Shown: positions 44,435-56,973 of the stretch, in pieces
How the letters are laid out: every line of letters starts with the position of its first letter
Position numbering within the stretch: position 1 is the first letter of the stretch
Assembly (NCBI RefSeq): GCF_040869045.1
Contig: NC_090323.1
Span: 264,992,392-265,056,391, forward strand
Direction of reading: 5' to 3'
Source of the DNA: Eurosta solidaginis
Lineage: Eukaryota; Arthropoda; Insecta; Diptera; Tephritidae
DNA length: 64,000 nucleotides
Notes under the pieces: generated by a model
What the model was told of the DNA's origin: nothing
The model's database searches: none
Seen by the model: only the letters and a program-made list of their open reading frames with translations
Made by a program: the position numbers and the translations under genes

Positions 44435-47400
44435 TCAAAAACCAGGACCTATGTTATAAAATAACTCCGTCCTCTTGGCAAATACTAGAAGCTTTCTAGG
44501 ACTTAAGCCACTTGCTGCTTCTAGATCTGACAGCTGTATCACTCCTAATAGCTGGAGTCTTAGCCTGGCAAGTGCAGGGCACGAGCAGAGAACGTGCTCG
44601 ATCGTTTCCTCCTCCAACCCGCACTTCCTACATCTGCTATCACTGACCAAGCCTAATTTAAAGGCATGTGACGCCAGAAGGCAGTGTCCAGTCAGAATAC
44701 CCGTCATGAGTCTACAGTCCTCTCTTTTTAATGATAGAAGCAACTGTGTTAGTCTAAGGTTGTAAGAGCTACACATAATCTTCGTCACTTTACAGCCCCG
44801 CGCTTGAACCCACGCCTTTCCCGCTTGGCCGATCATGTGCACCTCTCGCTTTCGCTTAATCTCGCCCAATCTAATTGGGGCATCTACGGAGCAAGCTTCA
44901 AGGGATGCGCCCTTTTTAGCTAGTTCGTCCGCGTTTTCATTCCCATCTATTCCCATATGCCCTGGGACCCAATATAGATGTATGCTTCTCCCTGTCCCGA
45001 TTCTCTCCAGAGACTGCTTACACTCTAACACGCATTTAGATGCTGTGCTATGCGAGATTATTGCCTTAATTGCTGCTTGACTGTCAATATAAAAGTTAAC
45101 ACGGTTGCAGCTTGCTATTCTCTTCCAGGGTTTCTACTGCTTTGGTTACGTCTAATATTTCCGCTTGGAAAACGTACAATAATCCGGCAGCCTGTAGGAT
45201 CTGCTTATTTCCGGATCAGCACAGTATACCGCAGACCCTACTCCTTCCACTACTTTGGAACCATCGGTGTACACATGTATCGCCTCGTCCGCCATTTGCG
45301 CACCTTTGCGCCAACCGTCCACCTCTATTGTGGCCTTAAGATCTCCCTCGAAGCGCAGATAGGGAATCATGTAGTCTGTTCGTCTTGTGATTGATGACGC
45401 TATGCTACTATGGCCATATGGTCGGCGCTCGAGCAGCCCCGAAGCACCGAGCCTGGTTGCGGTCGTTAACGCTTTGTTCTTTGCTACCAGGTCTACAGGT
45501 GGGATGAGCAGAATGGCATACAGTGCAGCCGTCGGGGTTGTTTTCAGGGCTCCCGTAATGCTAAGCATCGATAGTCTGCATACCCCTTCTAATTTTTTGA
45601 GGTATGTTGTTTTTTTGTGTGGCTTTCCACCAAACAAGAACTCCATAGTATAGAATAGGACTTACAATCGCTGTAAAAACTAATGAGAAAGAGAGGGCGA
45701 TAGGCCCCACGTACACCCCAGCATTCTTTTACATGCATAGAGTGCCGCTGAGGCCTTCTTGACCCTCTCCTCCACGTTGAGCTTCCATGACAGCTTACTG
45801 TCTAGGATGATTCCTATATATTTTGTGCAAGGTTTCTCCTGTAAGGTCACCCCTCCTAACTTATGCCTGGCCCAATTTGGGACCTTGTACCTTTTTGTAA
45901 ACAAGACCATATCCGTCTTCTCCGCATTGACTTTCAACCCGACATTAGATGCCCAGGTATGAAAATCCCGAAGCGCCCGATCCATCAAAGAACTAATCGT
46001 TGGAAGGCACTTTCCACTTATGACAATTGCAACGTCATCTGCGTAAGCCGTAAGTTTTACAGGTTCCTCATCGAATTGCCTGAGCAGTTGGTTGATGACC
46101 GGCGTCCACAGCAGAGCTGATATCACCCCTCCCTGCGGCGTGCCCCTGTCCACTGATTTCGTGGCCTCGTACAATCCCCATTGTGATGTAATCTTTCTGC
46201 AATTTAACATGCAGCCGATCCATCTGATTAAGGCAGGATGTACTTTAATGTAATTAAGACAATCCATAATCGCCCATTTTGCAACATTATTGAAAGCCCC
46301 GGCAATGTCCAAGAAGACTCCTAGAGCATACTCCTTATATTCCAGGGATTTCTCTATGCTTATTACCACCCTATGTAATGCGATGTCTACCGACTTGCCT
46401 TTGTTGTACGCATGCTGTGTTGTGGAGAGCAGCTTTTCATCCACGTTGGACTTTATGTACACATCTATCAGCCTCTCAAAGGTTTTGAGCAGAAATGATG
46501 TTAAGCTAATGGGTCTATAGTCTTTGGGATACACGTGACCGATCTTCCCCGCCTTTGGTAGAAAAGCTACACGAGCAGTTCTTCAAGAGTGCGGTACATG
46601 ATTCAGTCTTATGCACCCATCGAATATTATTTTAAGCCATTCCACGACCGCCATACTTGAAACTTGTGGCATGGCCGGGAATATACCATCTGGGCCCGGC
46701 GATTTAAACTTAGAAAACATCTTCACCGCCCACTCGATCTTGGTATCGGTCACCAAGCCCGGCACTACTAGCTCCGTGATCGAAGTATGAGTGATGTCTG
46801 CTGGCTCTTCTAAACCGTCTCCCGATGGGAAATGAGTATCGAGAAGCACCTCAAGGGATTCTACACTATTACGTGACCTTTCCCCGTTCTCTTTCTTTAT
46901 TAGTCCCTGGACTATGTTTCCCTTTGCTAGGACTTTTTTCAACCATGCTGTTTCGCTGGAGCACTCTATGTCCGTACAGAAACTTTTCCATGAGTTTCTC
47001 TTCGCCCTGGTAATTTCACGCTCGTAGATCCTCAGTAGATCCCTGTACTCGTCCCGACACGCTTCGCTTTCCGCGGTCTTTGCGAGCTTAAACATTTCGT
47101 TTACCTGTCTTCTTAGAAGACTCAGCTCATTGCTCCACCATGGCGGCTTTGCTTTTCCTCTGAATCTTCTTAGAGGGCAAGCTTTGTTATACGCAGTCAT
47201 AAGCGTCCTTGTTAGGAATTCATTCGACTCCTCCAGTTCCTCTACATTAGCAACCTCTTTGGGTTGTCCCAGTTTTGTTTCTACATGTTTCTGGAATTTA
47301 GTCCAGTTCGTTGACCTAGGGTTTCTAAAGGTTCCTCCCTGCTCTATCGACCCTCTTTAGGGGGATGCTGAAGCTGATATACGCATGGTCGGAGAAGGAT

Positions 47401-47977
47401 GGTCTATGTAAGGACATTTCCCCTGTTAGCTATCTGGAAATTGGTTTGCATGCTGTAACAAAACAGAGATTGGCCTCTCTCGTTCGTATCTGCTCCTCCG
47501 CAGGCATTGTGGTGCGCATTTGCATCTGCGCCTATGACCAATCGCCCTTTGCGCCCTTCCTCCTGTACTAGCCTTTTGCACTCCACAGGTGGAACCTCCG
47601 CAGCATGGGCCATGTAGCAGGACGCCAGGATAAATGCCTGCTTATTCATTTTGCTCAACGGCCACCGCTACGAGATCCTCAGTGGTGTAATTAGGCAGCA
47701 TATATGAATGCAGCTGTTTCCTTTCCATTATTACAGCTCGCACCCGTCGTTCCGTTTTCGCGTAGTAAACGCCAAACCCGCGCGCGCTAAGTCCAGAAAC
47801 CTTTCCTCCCGATGAGAGCCACGGCTCCTGGATAAGCGCCACGTCAAACGAACCCTCTTCAAGGGTTAGGAGGAGTTCGCTCGACGCCACTTTACTGTGT
47901 TGGAGGTTTATCTGTAGGACTCGCATCACCATTGGGCTGTTTGTCCCCCTCCAGCACCTTCGTTTTGACGTCGTCAT
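44435..47977 (-). pseudogene. LINE ORF2 (EN-RT-RNase H), at least five frame breaks
   Basis: Pieces in order: 47977-47642 endonuclease start (MRVLQINLQHSKVASSEL, DVALIQEPWL); 47658-47404 (GADANAHHNACGGADTNERG, with Ala-Cys where the family has a Trp-Gly); 47200-46583 linker and thumb-side entry (KFKSPGPDGIFPAMPQ); 46534-45680 reverse transcriptase (DYRPISLTSFLLKTFERL, FLDIAGAFNNV, GTPQGGVISALLW, intact AYADDVAIVI); 45646-45152 connection and RNase H start (HVYTDGSKVVEGVGS); 45031-44435 RNase H end (HLYWVPGHMGIDGNENADEL) and a CRKC...EHVLCSCP zinc motif. The catalytic residues YADD and TDG are kept but frameshifts stop translation. A dead recent copy. Confidence 0.88.
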
Positions 47978-48029
47978 CCTCCCCTTGCCCTTTTGGTTTA
48001 GAGTATTCGAGGCCCCCTTCAGCCTCTCG

Positions 48030-48626
48030 TTACTGTTGTGCCGGGTGTTCCTCTGTGCGAGTCACAGCACCATTTAGCGGTTCGCTATTGGAGCCCATCT
48101 GTCTTACAGCTTTGGGCCTACTTGTCTTGTCTATGCGACTGCCCTGCCTCGCAGCTCTAGGACTGGGTCCTTTCTGCCTCTTGAAAGCAGGCTTGTCGCC
48201 TTCCGCCGAACTTTGCCTCTTCATTCTGTCATTCGACGCTTCTTCCTCGTACTGGTTGCAGAACCGAGGGTTTCTCGCAGCAAACCTTCTGAACTGCCTT
48301 TGACCTACTTCTACCGCTTCATGGGCCCATTCCAAGCGCTCGATCTCCACTTCTGTTGGGTCGACCACTGCTCCCAAGCGTTGTACAATTCTTAGTGCTG
48401 CACGATACTGCGAGAAAGCTCTTTTACTTCCTCTGCTATGTACCCTTCTCCACTCTTCTACTCCGTTTTCGTTTGTGTGCTTCTCCGACACGGAGTTCAT
48501 TGAATCAGCACTACTCTCGCTCCCCGAGTCTGACGCATAGCTTAATTCGTATTTGTCGTCATTGGATTGCGACTCAGTCCTCCGCTTTACATCGTCCTTA
48601 TTACAATCAGGTAATGAGTCGTTCAT
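48030..48626 (-). CDS. LINE ORF1-like protein, short, no zinc knuckle
   Basis: 198 residues. An acidic Ser-rich N-terminus (YASDSGSESSADS), a basic middle (RRVHSRGSKRAFSQYRAAL) and a Lys/Arg/Pro-rich end. RNA-binding ORF1 proteins of this group usually end in CCHC knuckles; none is present before the stop, so the frame may be cut short by an indel near 48030. It lies just upstream of the ORF2 pseudogene and belongs to the same insertion. Confidence 0.6.
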   Translation of the reverse strand: MNDSLPDCNKDDVKRRTESQSNDDKYELSYASDSGSESSADSMNSVSEKHTNENGVEEWRRVHSRGSKRAFSQYRAALRIVQRLGAVVDPTEVEIERLEWAHEAVEVGQRQFRRFAARNPRFCNQYEEEASNDRMKRQSSAEGDKPAFKRQKGPSPRAARQGSRIDKTSRPKAVRQMGSNSEPLNGAVTRTEEHPAQQ

Positions 48627-48999
48627 CTTGGTCGTACGACCACCTGCCCGACAAGGCGGACTCAGCGGTCCAGTATTATATACGGGGAAAAACCGTCCGC
48701 CACAGCAGCGCCCCTTACTTTGGTAAGGCCATTAATACTTCCGGAGGTGGCCCGGTATCGGGAAGGCTCCGTTCGAATACAGCCGAATGTATCCCCTGGC
48801 TGCAAATCGTCCAATAGGCACGGTCCGCATAACACCCTGGATTAGGGGGTTGGCAGTTCTTGGTCACCGACATCCCGCCGCCCTCCTATGAGGCGAAACG
48901 GCGTAGATGTCAGTCCTAAACAGCTCCGCCTCATAGTCGGTTGCTATGGAGTTCGGCTAAGCCCTCACACCAACGACAAGGTGCCTACCCTAGTGTGGG

Positions 49000-49012
49000 T
49001 GGTTTTTGGTAT
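49000..49012. repeat. Target duplication, 5' side of the RNase H LINE
   Basis: TGGTTTTTGGTAT, exact match to 44315-44327, fixing the 5' end of the element at 48999. Confidence 0.8.
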
Positions 49013-49539
49013 AGTTTTTCTTTTTTTGCTTAATTTATTGATAGTCTAGACCCAAGAGACTTAGGAGTCGTTTGGGATAATTAGCTCTGGGGTTGTATTA
49101 AGTGATTAATATAATGTTTTGGAAGAAATTCTCCATTTTGGCAACAAGTTGTATGCCCTTGTTGCTGTCCTTACAATGTGATTTTGGTGTCGTCCGGGTA
49201 TAAAGCATTAGGGAATTTTATTAGGGTTGATAGATAATCTTGGATATTTTTCTTCATGCATCCCTGTGAAGCAGATTACCAAGTTCTCTGTCAACCCTTG
49301 AGAATTAAATTCGTGGACTTTGACTTAGTAAAGATGGTCATCTTGACCAGCGTTCACAATAGAGGAAAGAGTACATCCCATGAGAGAAAATGCTCACCCA
49401 CTGGCAATACATTTTTCAATTCTTCCTCCTAGATTCATACCGAATTTTTGTTCAAAACAGAGGAACCTAGTGCAGGGTATGACTCTTTGACACATATGGT
49501 CGGTCTTGAATCCAACGACTCACACAATACTACCTCAAG

Positions 49540-49985
49540 GAGTGCACTGAAATAAAAACAAGTATTGGAGGGACTTCGCTCAAGCCGGACCATGCATCTA
49601 TACTTGATTTCCGGTCACGAAGGGATAGAAGATAACTAAAAGGTAGGCGAGTTCGCACAGGAGCGTGCAGCTCTCTATGAATCGACGATAGACGTCCCAC
49701 TTCGCTTGGGAGAAATCAAAAGGGGGCAAGAGTTGCATATGATCCATCAAGCAAGATTGATTATGTCTCTAAAGAGAAAAGACTTAAAAAGTGCATGACA
49801 ATTATAGGCACTGCTTTCTGGCGTGACATACTTATAAGTTAGGCGTCTTCAGTAACAGCAGATGTAAAAAGTGCGAGTTTCAGGAAGAACCGGTTGAGCA
49901 AGTTCTGTGTTTGTACCCTGCCCTATTTCCTAGAAAACATCTAGTATTTGCCAAAAGAACGGAGCTTATTTATTACATAAGTACT
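49540..49985 (+). pseudogene. Fragment of the same LINE family (RNase H end)
   Basis: Plus-strand pieces resemble the RNase H C-terminal part at 44435-45031: 'cttcgcttgggagaaatcaaa' (LRLGEIKRG), 'cagatgtaaaaagtgcgag' (CRKCE) and 'tatttgccaaaagaacggag' (VFAKRTEL). Many indels. Inverted relative to the full element. Confidence 0.7.
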
Positions 49986-49999
49986 GTTACCAAATTAAG

Positions 50000-51181
50000 G
50001 TTTTTCCTTTGCGTAGTCAAACAATATCTGGCAAACCCTATGGAAACATTCAGTTTATGTGAGGTCTTTAACTTAACCACACTGTTGTCGTGGTTGTAAC
50101 ATTATACACACGAAAGTCCTCGAAGGTTTTGACGAGTGTTATCGATGTTGGTGGTCTTTTGCCGAATATAGATTCGGTACGTTCCGGTAACAAGCACCAT
50201 TAAGGTACAATTCTAACCATCTCGGGAACGAGTTTATATGACCACATTCAACCTATTGTTCTACCCAATAATGTTATAGTTATTGTATAATATCCCTACA
50301 GGGTTGTAATGCAATGGTAGTATATAACAATCGAGTGTACATTTCATTCTCATATCGCACGAAAATCCAATGCTACTTAAGCCAAAAGTAGTAATGTGGC
50401 AGATGTTGGTTTCTTGTTTTAAAGTCACATTTTTTACATTGGATAATTTTCAGTTGGAATTTCGCCTTGTATTATCGTAAAATTTTCTAAGCAATTACAA
50501 AATTTTTTTAGTTAAATATTTTTGCTGACTTGGCCTAAAACGTGCTGGCGGGTCATTTGTTTGCTCATTTGCCAAAATGTGGCAGCCGCAGCTGCTGCGA
50601 CCAAAACCTATTTGCACTGATACCTTAATTTATATATCTTTGTATGGTAGTCCTTTGGTATTCAAAGCTTTGCTCAATCAATTTGTAAGATACAAATATG
50701 AGTGTATGATTGTTTTTCTGACATGCAATTATTTTCAAAATTGCGTTATTTGTTTTTCCAAGTAACAATCGTCAGCAAAGCCAAAAAAATACTTACTACA
50801 CATTACTTAAATAAATGGAAACCGCCAACAGCTGGCGGTCTAAGTCAGTTACTAACATTCGGCAAACCACCAAGAAAGACAACAAAAACACCAAACCAAC
50901 GGGAGTCAACGGGTGTTCATTCATACACAAAGTGTTTTCTTCCTCAACCTCTTCAAATTTCTACAATTGTTGTTTTTTCTAAACATTTTTTATCAAGAGG
51001 CCATTAGTTTATTTGGACAATTGCAATATATACTCGTTTACGCTCTCATACACACACATGTGCACATATTGTTACATAGTTTGTACGTATTAACCCCTCC
51101 GCACCCAAAAAACGAGGCTTTACAATTTACTGATTGCTTTGTGGGAAGGTCTTTTTGCCACTTTAGCTACTTTGTTGTTTT
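50000..51181. other. Intron stretch, no gene supported
   Basis: 50150-50230 is an inverted relative of the repeat at 34425-34745. Overlapping frames at 50577-51245 have no domain. CA/TA simple words near 51045. Nothing else. Confidence 0.4.
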
Positions 51182-52983
51182 TTATACTCAGCTGAGCAGA
51201 GCTCACAGAGTATATAAATTTTTTTTGCATAACGGTACCGCGTAAGGGCATAAACCAATCGAGATAGATATAGACTTCTATATATCAAAATGATCTGGGT
51301 GAAGAAAGAAATTAATTAAGCCATGTTCGTGCGTCTGTCTGTCGTGAACACGATGAGTAAATTTTGAGGTATCTTAATGAAATTTGGTACGTATGTTCCT
51401 GGGCACTCATCTCAGATCGCTATTTAAAATTAGCGAAATCGGGCTATAACCACGCCCACTTTTTCGATATCGAAAATTTCGAAAAACCGAAAAAGTGCGA
51501 TAATTCATTAACAAAGACGAATAAAGCGATTAAACTTGGCAAGTGGGTTGACCCTATAACGCAGAATAGAAAATTAGTAAAATTTTGGACAATGGGCGTA
51601 GCACCGCCCAATTTTAATAGGAGGTAATTTACAAGTTTTGCAAGCTGTAATTTAGCAGTCGTTGAAGATATCATGATGAAATTTATCAGGATCGTTACTC
51701 CTATTACTATATGTGTGCTGAATCAAAATTAGCAAAATCAGATGACGAACACGTCCAAATTAAAAAAAAATGTAAAAGTCTAATTTTAACAAAAAATTTA
51801 ATATCTTTACAGTAAATTATGTCAACATTCAACTGCAGAAATGACATGGTGCAACAAAATACAAAAATAAAAGAAAATTTCAAAATCCGCCCTTTTTCAT
51901 TTAATATGTCTAGGATACTTTTAATGCCATAAGTCGAACAAAAATTTACCAATCCTTGTGAAATTTTGTAAGGGCATAGCTTCTATGACGATAACGGTTT
52001 TCTGTGAAAATGGGCGAAATCGGTTGAAGCCAAGCCCAGTTTTTATACACAGTCGACCGTCTGTCCCTCCGCTCGGCCGTTAACACGATAACTTGAGCAA
52101 AAATCGATATATCTTTACTAAACTTAATTCACGTACTTACCTGAACTCACTTTATCTTGGTATTACAAATGGGCGAAATCCGACTATGACCACGCCCACT
52201 TTTTCGATATCGAAAATTTCGAAAAATGAAAAAATACCATAATTCTATACCAAATACGAAAAGAGGGATGTAACATGGTGATTGGATTGGTTTTTTGAAG
52301 CAAATTATACATAACTTTAGAAAAAACTTTGTAAAATTGGTGTGACACCTACCATATTAAGTAAAAGAAAATGCAAAAGTTCTGCAGGGCGTAATGAAAA
52401 GCCTTTGGAATCATGGCAGGAATACTGTTATTGTGGTATTACATATATAAATAAATTAGCGGTATCCGACAGATGATGTTCTGGGTCACCCTGGTCCACA
52501 TTTTGGACGATATCTCGAAAACGCCTTCACATATACAACTTAGGGCCACTCCATTTTAAAACCCTCATTAATGCCTTTAATTTGATACCCATATCGTACA
52601 AACACATTACATAGTCACCCCTGGTCCACCTTTATGGCGATATCTCGAAAAGGCATCCACCTATAGAACTAAGGCACACTCCGTTTTAAAATACTCTTTA
52701 ATACCTTTCATTTGATACACATGTCATACAAACACATTCCACGGTTACCCTAGGTTCATTTTTCTACATGGTGATTTTCCCTTACTCGACAAAGGATGAA
52801 GGAAAATCGTTCCAAAAAACGTCACCCTTGGTCTACAATTTGGTTGATATTTCCCAAACGTATGTGATATGGAATTAAAAACCACTTATAAACCATCTAC
52901 GAAACCCTATGAAACCAACGCAGCTAAGCTCGCAGCTGAGTATGTAATGTTCGGTTACACCCGAACTTAGCCTTCCTTACTTG
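51182..52983 (-). mobile_element. mini-me-like repeat, copy E
   Basis: From TTATACTCAGCTGAGCAGAG to CCTTCCTTACTTG, 1.8 kb, orientation of B and D. It has a decayed (GTCY)n tract (51329-51345), two ~129-bp modules (52480-52760) and an extra ~180-bp stretch before the CTTACTTG end (52790-52940) not seen in D. Confidence 0.78.
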
Positions 52984-53459
52984 CTGTTTTTGTTTTTAGT
53001 TGCTGTTAACAAATAGTATCTCTGTTGGCATTTAAACAAATCTTTCAGGTTGTTATGCAATATTTTAAATTAATGGACATTTTCAGTTGTAAATTCATCC
53101 GGCATCATAAGTTAGTCTGGTTGCTGCATAAATTTAAATCCTGATTTGTATGAAATATTTTTTTGAGAAATTGTTTGCTTTTGTCCCATGTTGTAGTTGT
53201 GTTAACAGTCCCATGCATCTACCTTTGAATGATTCCAATCGAAAGTCTGCACTGTACTTTTTCCCCAGCATCACTCTATTATAATCAAGAATGGCACAAT
53301 TTCTAGAAGCAGCATGAAAGTTGGAACGAAAGAAGTGTTTTCACTTGAAAAATTTGATTTCTCCATTATCCACGAAAGTCAATTCAGTGGAAATTTAGTT
53401 ATGTAGGGAACATTAACTGTGGAAAAAGAAGGGCATAAATAACAAAACATTTTTGGAAA
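52984..53459. other. Intron stretch, no feature seen
   Basis: AT-rich; no ORF with domain support and no element ends. Confidence 0.35.
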
Positions 53460-54180
53460 TTTCGTATTGAACACAACACGTGCTCAATCATTTCTTCCTG
53501 CAGCACGTACTTTCTATATCTGCTGTTACTGACAAAGCCCAATTAATATGCATGTGACACCAGAAGGCAGTGTCCATTTAGTACATATGCCCATCATAAT
53601 TAAGTATTCTCTCTTTAGAGATATGAATAAATTTGTAAGACTGTTATGAAATTTTACAACCTCGCGCTTCTGGCCACGCCTTTCCTGTTTGACGGATCAT
53701 ATGCAACTCCTGTCTCCCTTTGATTTTTACCAAATGGATTGGGCCGTATACTGTCGATTCAGCGCGTGCTGCATCCTCCTGTGCTATCTCATGGGCCTTT
53801 TTGTTACCTTCTATTCCTTTCTGACCGGAAACCCAGTATAAATGTATGTTTCTGCCTGTTAGAAGTCCCTTCAATGCTTGCAAGCACCCTAGGACACTTC
53901 TTGTTTAAGTACTGTGTATGATTATTGGCTTAGTGGTTGCCTGACTATCAATATTGACGTGACTGCAGCTTCCTCCAGAATTTCTGATGTTTCTCCACGA
54001 CTACAATTTTTGCCTGAAAGATAGTGCAGGAATCTGCAGCCTATAGGACCTACTTGTTTCTAGATCGATGCAGTAACAAGCAGACCCGACCCCTTCTGTT
54101 AGTTTGGAACCATCGCTATACACGTGAATATATCATATAGATCTTTTTCGATTTGCCATAACAAAGTAGTAAGCTTCTTA
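53460..54180 (-). pseudogene. Diverged fragment of the RNase H LINE
   Basis: The minus-strand frame 53883-53644 reads HLYWVSGQKGIEGNKKAHEI, the RNase H GHxGIxGNExAD motif with Glu/Asp losses, then HMIRQTGKAWPEARGCK as in 44435-45031. Flanking parts match the same LINE's zinc-motif and RNase H start. Old copy, truncated at both ends. Confidence 0.8.
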
Positions 54181-55383
54181 AGCGTCGCCTATAAACGTGG
54201 ATTTGAGGTTTAGAAACTAAGTAAACTTTTATTCAACTATTCTGGACCAGCTTAAGTTTGGGAAGGTACGGTTGAGATACCCGGTCCGGAGAAACGCACT
54301 TAAACTGAATGAAGGTACATTGCGGTACGACTTTAAATAGAAGTGATAGCACTTATAATTACATTGAAAAACCATGCATAAATCATAAGCAGACAACAGG
54401 TAACCAATATCGGACCGCAACGATCCACGTCGGTTTAATTGCACCATTTTGCGCTAGATCCGCTTTACAGTTGAGTCGGATGATCACAGGCGATGTCAGG
54501 CATTTCCAGAAGACCTTCATCGCTTGACTATCTGAGAAGATGTAAATTCTCTAACCGCTGTTTAGCATCCTTAACCTCAGAGACATCCGCTTTGAACACA
54601 CGCGGTAGATCACGTAGCATGAACTTGCTGCTTACATTGGGCTTCTAACGCAAATCCCCCCCGTCAACCTTTCTTTCTAACTTTGACTTATCCATGAACC
54701 AATAAACTGCTCCAAATTTTCTATCGAAGGAATGAAATATTGAAGGCCTTAAAGGGGAAACTGTCGGCTCACAATAATCTCTATATATTTAAGGCGGCTA
54801 TCCATACGCCCTCGATCGCAGCTTAGCTGTTACAATTAATGCAGGCACCTACTACATGTAGATTCTGTTCCTGTTAGCAGGAGCTTCCAAATTGTTGATC
54901 TTTTCTTAATAACGGCTCAGCCTGGAAATGGCAGGAACAATGAGGCTGAAATGTCTAAAATTGTGGCTGATCTTGAGCTCTTTGTAGAAGGCTATTCACA
55001 ATAAGGCATGGACCCAACTTCCTCGTGAGAAAGTAGTTATGTAAACTAGGTAAACAGAACTTCTAATTTAGCTTTGTCTAAAGAAATCACGTTACTGTAT
55101 GTGGAGGACTTTTCCTCAGCGTTTTCGAATAGGTGATCCTTTAAGTGTTGATTGCATGTGACGACACCATAAATTATATTCAAATTAAAATGGAATCGTG
55201 GTGAAGAAATATATGGGCTACCATTAATGGCCATAAGCTTGGCTTATGCTCCCCTGTCAACAGACACCAAGATTCCCCGCCTTTACATTAATACGTGTCA
55301 TCGTATTTTAGCATTCATTATTAGTTAGTTATTTACAACAAAAACACATATAAAAACTGCTGCAATAATAATTTTAAATTTCT
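54181..55383. other. Intron stretch, no gene supported
   Basis: Patches such as 54440-54640 have near-coding GC content but no recognisable domain; they may be further transposon remains. No element ends seen. Confidence 0.35.
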
Positions 55384-55401
55384 TTGACCTCTACTCCACA
55401 G

Positions 55402-55841
55402 GTGGAAACCAGCAATGAAATGTATCGTGCTGTCATCGAAGAGATTGCACGTTTCCTTGATCGCTATCTAACACAAAAGCAGCAGCAGCGGCAATTGCAA
55501 CAACAGCAGCAAATATCTCGCTCGAAGAGTCTCTTCCAAGTTTACGATGGCAACAACAGCAATTGCGAAGGTCACGAGGAAAATACCAATGGCGATATTG
55601 ACACCTTAAACGATAAATCAATTGCTTCGGCTACATCATCAGCATCATCATCGTCAACGTGTTTGCGCACGCGCAGCACAAGCAACCTCATAACAGACCT
55701 AAAGCATGGGCCAACAAAAACAAGCAATGCCAATACTAAGCATACCACATTGGCAACAACAGTGGAACAAAAGCGATGTAGTGATGCCATCAATATGTAC
55801 AACAACAATAATCCATACACAGCATTCAAGGATTTTACATG
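55402..55841 (+). CDS. Host coiled-coil protein, penultimate exon
   Basis: 440 bp. Acceptor ctactccacag ends at 55401 (phase 0, matching the 26433 donor). It opens VETSNEMYRAVIEEIARFLDRYLTQK, extending the helix of the previous exon, then a CAG/CAA tract (QKQQQRQLQQQQQ), an SRSKSLF motif, Ser and Thr runs, and ends AFKDFTW with the Trp codon split TG|G. The donor GTTGGT at 55842 is weak but keeps phase with the exon at 55920. The plain reading past the donor meets a stop after 12 codons. Function unknown. Confidence 0.85.
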
Positions 55842-55919
55842 GTTGGTGATTTTGTTATCTTTTTTTTTTAATTTTTAGACTAAAACTCATTTTTATTTTT
55901 TTATTATCTTCTCCTAAAG
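55842..55919 (+). other. Short intron (78 bp)
   Basis: gttggt...ctcctaaag. T-rich, 78 bp, a common size for fly introns. Removing it joins TG + G (Trp) and links DFTW to RRSPKK. Confidence 0.75.
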
Positions 55920-56973
55920 GCGTCGCTCTCCCAAGAAGTGTGCCGAGTCAAAAGCTCTTGCCGCTGCCAACGAAGTTGAGGAAAAATTGAATAAGGAAGC
56001 ATTTCGTCTGTCGCGTACAATACAAAATCTGCTCAATACATCCACGGGACAACCGGATTTAACACTACATCGTGGCGCCTTAACGACGCGCACTAACACA
56101 ACTATAGCGCACAGCAAGCTTTCACAGGTATTGACGCCATCGCACACTGCTGCACCTACAATTCCAACGGCGCAGACGACAGCTCATGCTGGTGTGATGG
56201 CCAAACCAGCGAATGGTGCCAATGACAGCATGAATAGTCGCGCTTTACCGCCACAACATACCGCCAACAATATGCTTGCCAATAATCAATCCGCCGCCGA
56301 AATGCTTTTTCTACGCGCCAATCATATACGCGACTCGCGCATATCGCTGCGCAGTTCCACCGATAGCTCAGTACATTCCACCATCTCTAATTCATCGGTT
56401 GTATCTTCTTCCTCATCATCGGCCGCCTCCACGACTTCCTCGGGGAAAGTGGAAACAGATGACGATATTACACTCCATCATCCATTTCATGCGTTAGCGC
56501 TCCCCTTCAAGCAAATGCAACATCCGCTTAACTCTGCAACAGAAGATGAGAGTGGCTTTAGTTCGATAAGCTCATTTCAAGATATTGGCGTGCCGCTATG
56601 CTCCACAATGATTTCGAATGGTACATCCACCCCGAATCGTTTATCGTTGGCGAGCGTAAAGCTAGATACTGTTAGTTTGAGCAATGGTAGTGACGTTGTA
56701 ATTGGTGGTGCTGGTGGCGCGGGAGGTAGCGTGCGCGACATGGAGGCTAATGAGTTCGTTGGTGGTGGTGATAGTCGCAATTCCACATTGAAAGCCAATC
56801 ACCCGAGTAATGTATTGGGTGTTCCACTGCAAGCGACGCACGATATGCAGCACCGTTGGGATACACCGACATCAACAACAACAGCAACGAAAACGAATTA
56901 TCGCAGCGCTAACAAATATCAACGTTTCTCAACGCTCTCCAATGAGGATGCCGCGGCTGTACTTTGGGTGTAA
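55920..56973 (+). CDS. Host coiled-coil protein, last exon
   Basis: 1,054 bp ending at TAA 56971-56973; 350 residues. It starts RRSPKKCAESKALAAANE, a helix VEEKLNKEAFRLSRTIQNLL, then a long low-complexity region rich in Ser, Thr, Asn and Ala. A conserved-looking island DESGFSSISSFQDIGVPL sits near the middle and the protein ends YQRFSTLSNEDAAAVLWV, a hydrophobic C-terminus that could be a short linear motif. The three exons give 610 residues. Such islands in a disordered tail suggest a scaffold or adaptor; that is inference and I do not recognise the gene. An AATAAA follows at 57107. Confidence 0.87.

Larger units (their letters stand above)
44328..48999 (-). mobile_element. Full-length RNase H-bearing LINE (LOA/I-like), frame-broken
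   Basis: 4,672 bp between 13-bp duplications. Minus strand order: 5' UTR (48999-48627), ORF1 (48626-48030), ORF2 with endonuclease, reverse transcriptase and RNase H in several frames (47977-44435), a short 3' UTR and a (TACC)n tail. Presence of RNase H and a tetranucleotide tail point to LOA or I-type LINEs. Diverged fragments of the same family lie at 49540-49985 (+) and 53460-54180 (-). Confidence 0.85.
26434..55401 (+). other. Large intron (28,968 bp) of the host gene
   Basis: Bounded by a strong donor (gtaagg) and an acceptor (ctactccacag) that join phase-0 exons. It contains a Penelope-like piece, two MITEs, two mini-me-like copies, two full-length LINEs, a satellite and an endonuclease fragment on both strands. 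A missed small exon inside cannot be excluded. Confidence 0.75.
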
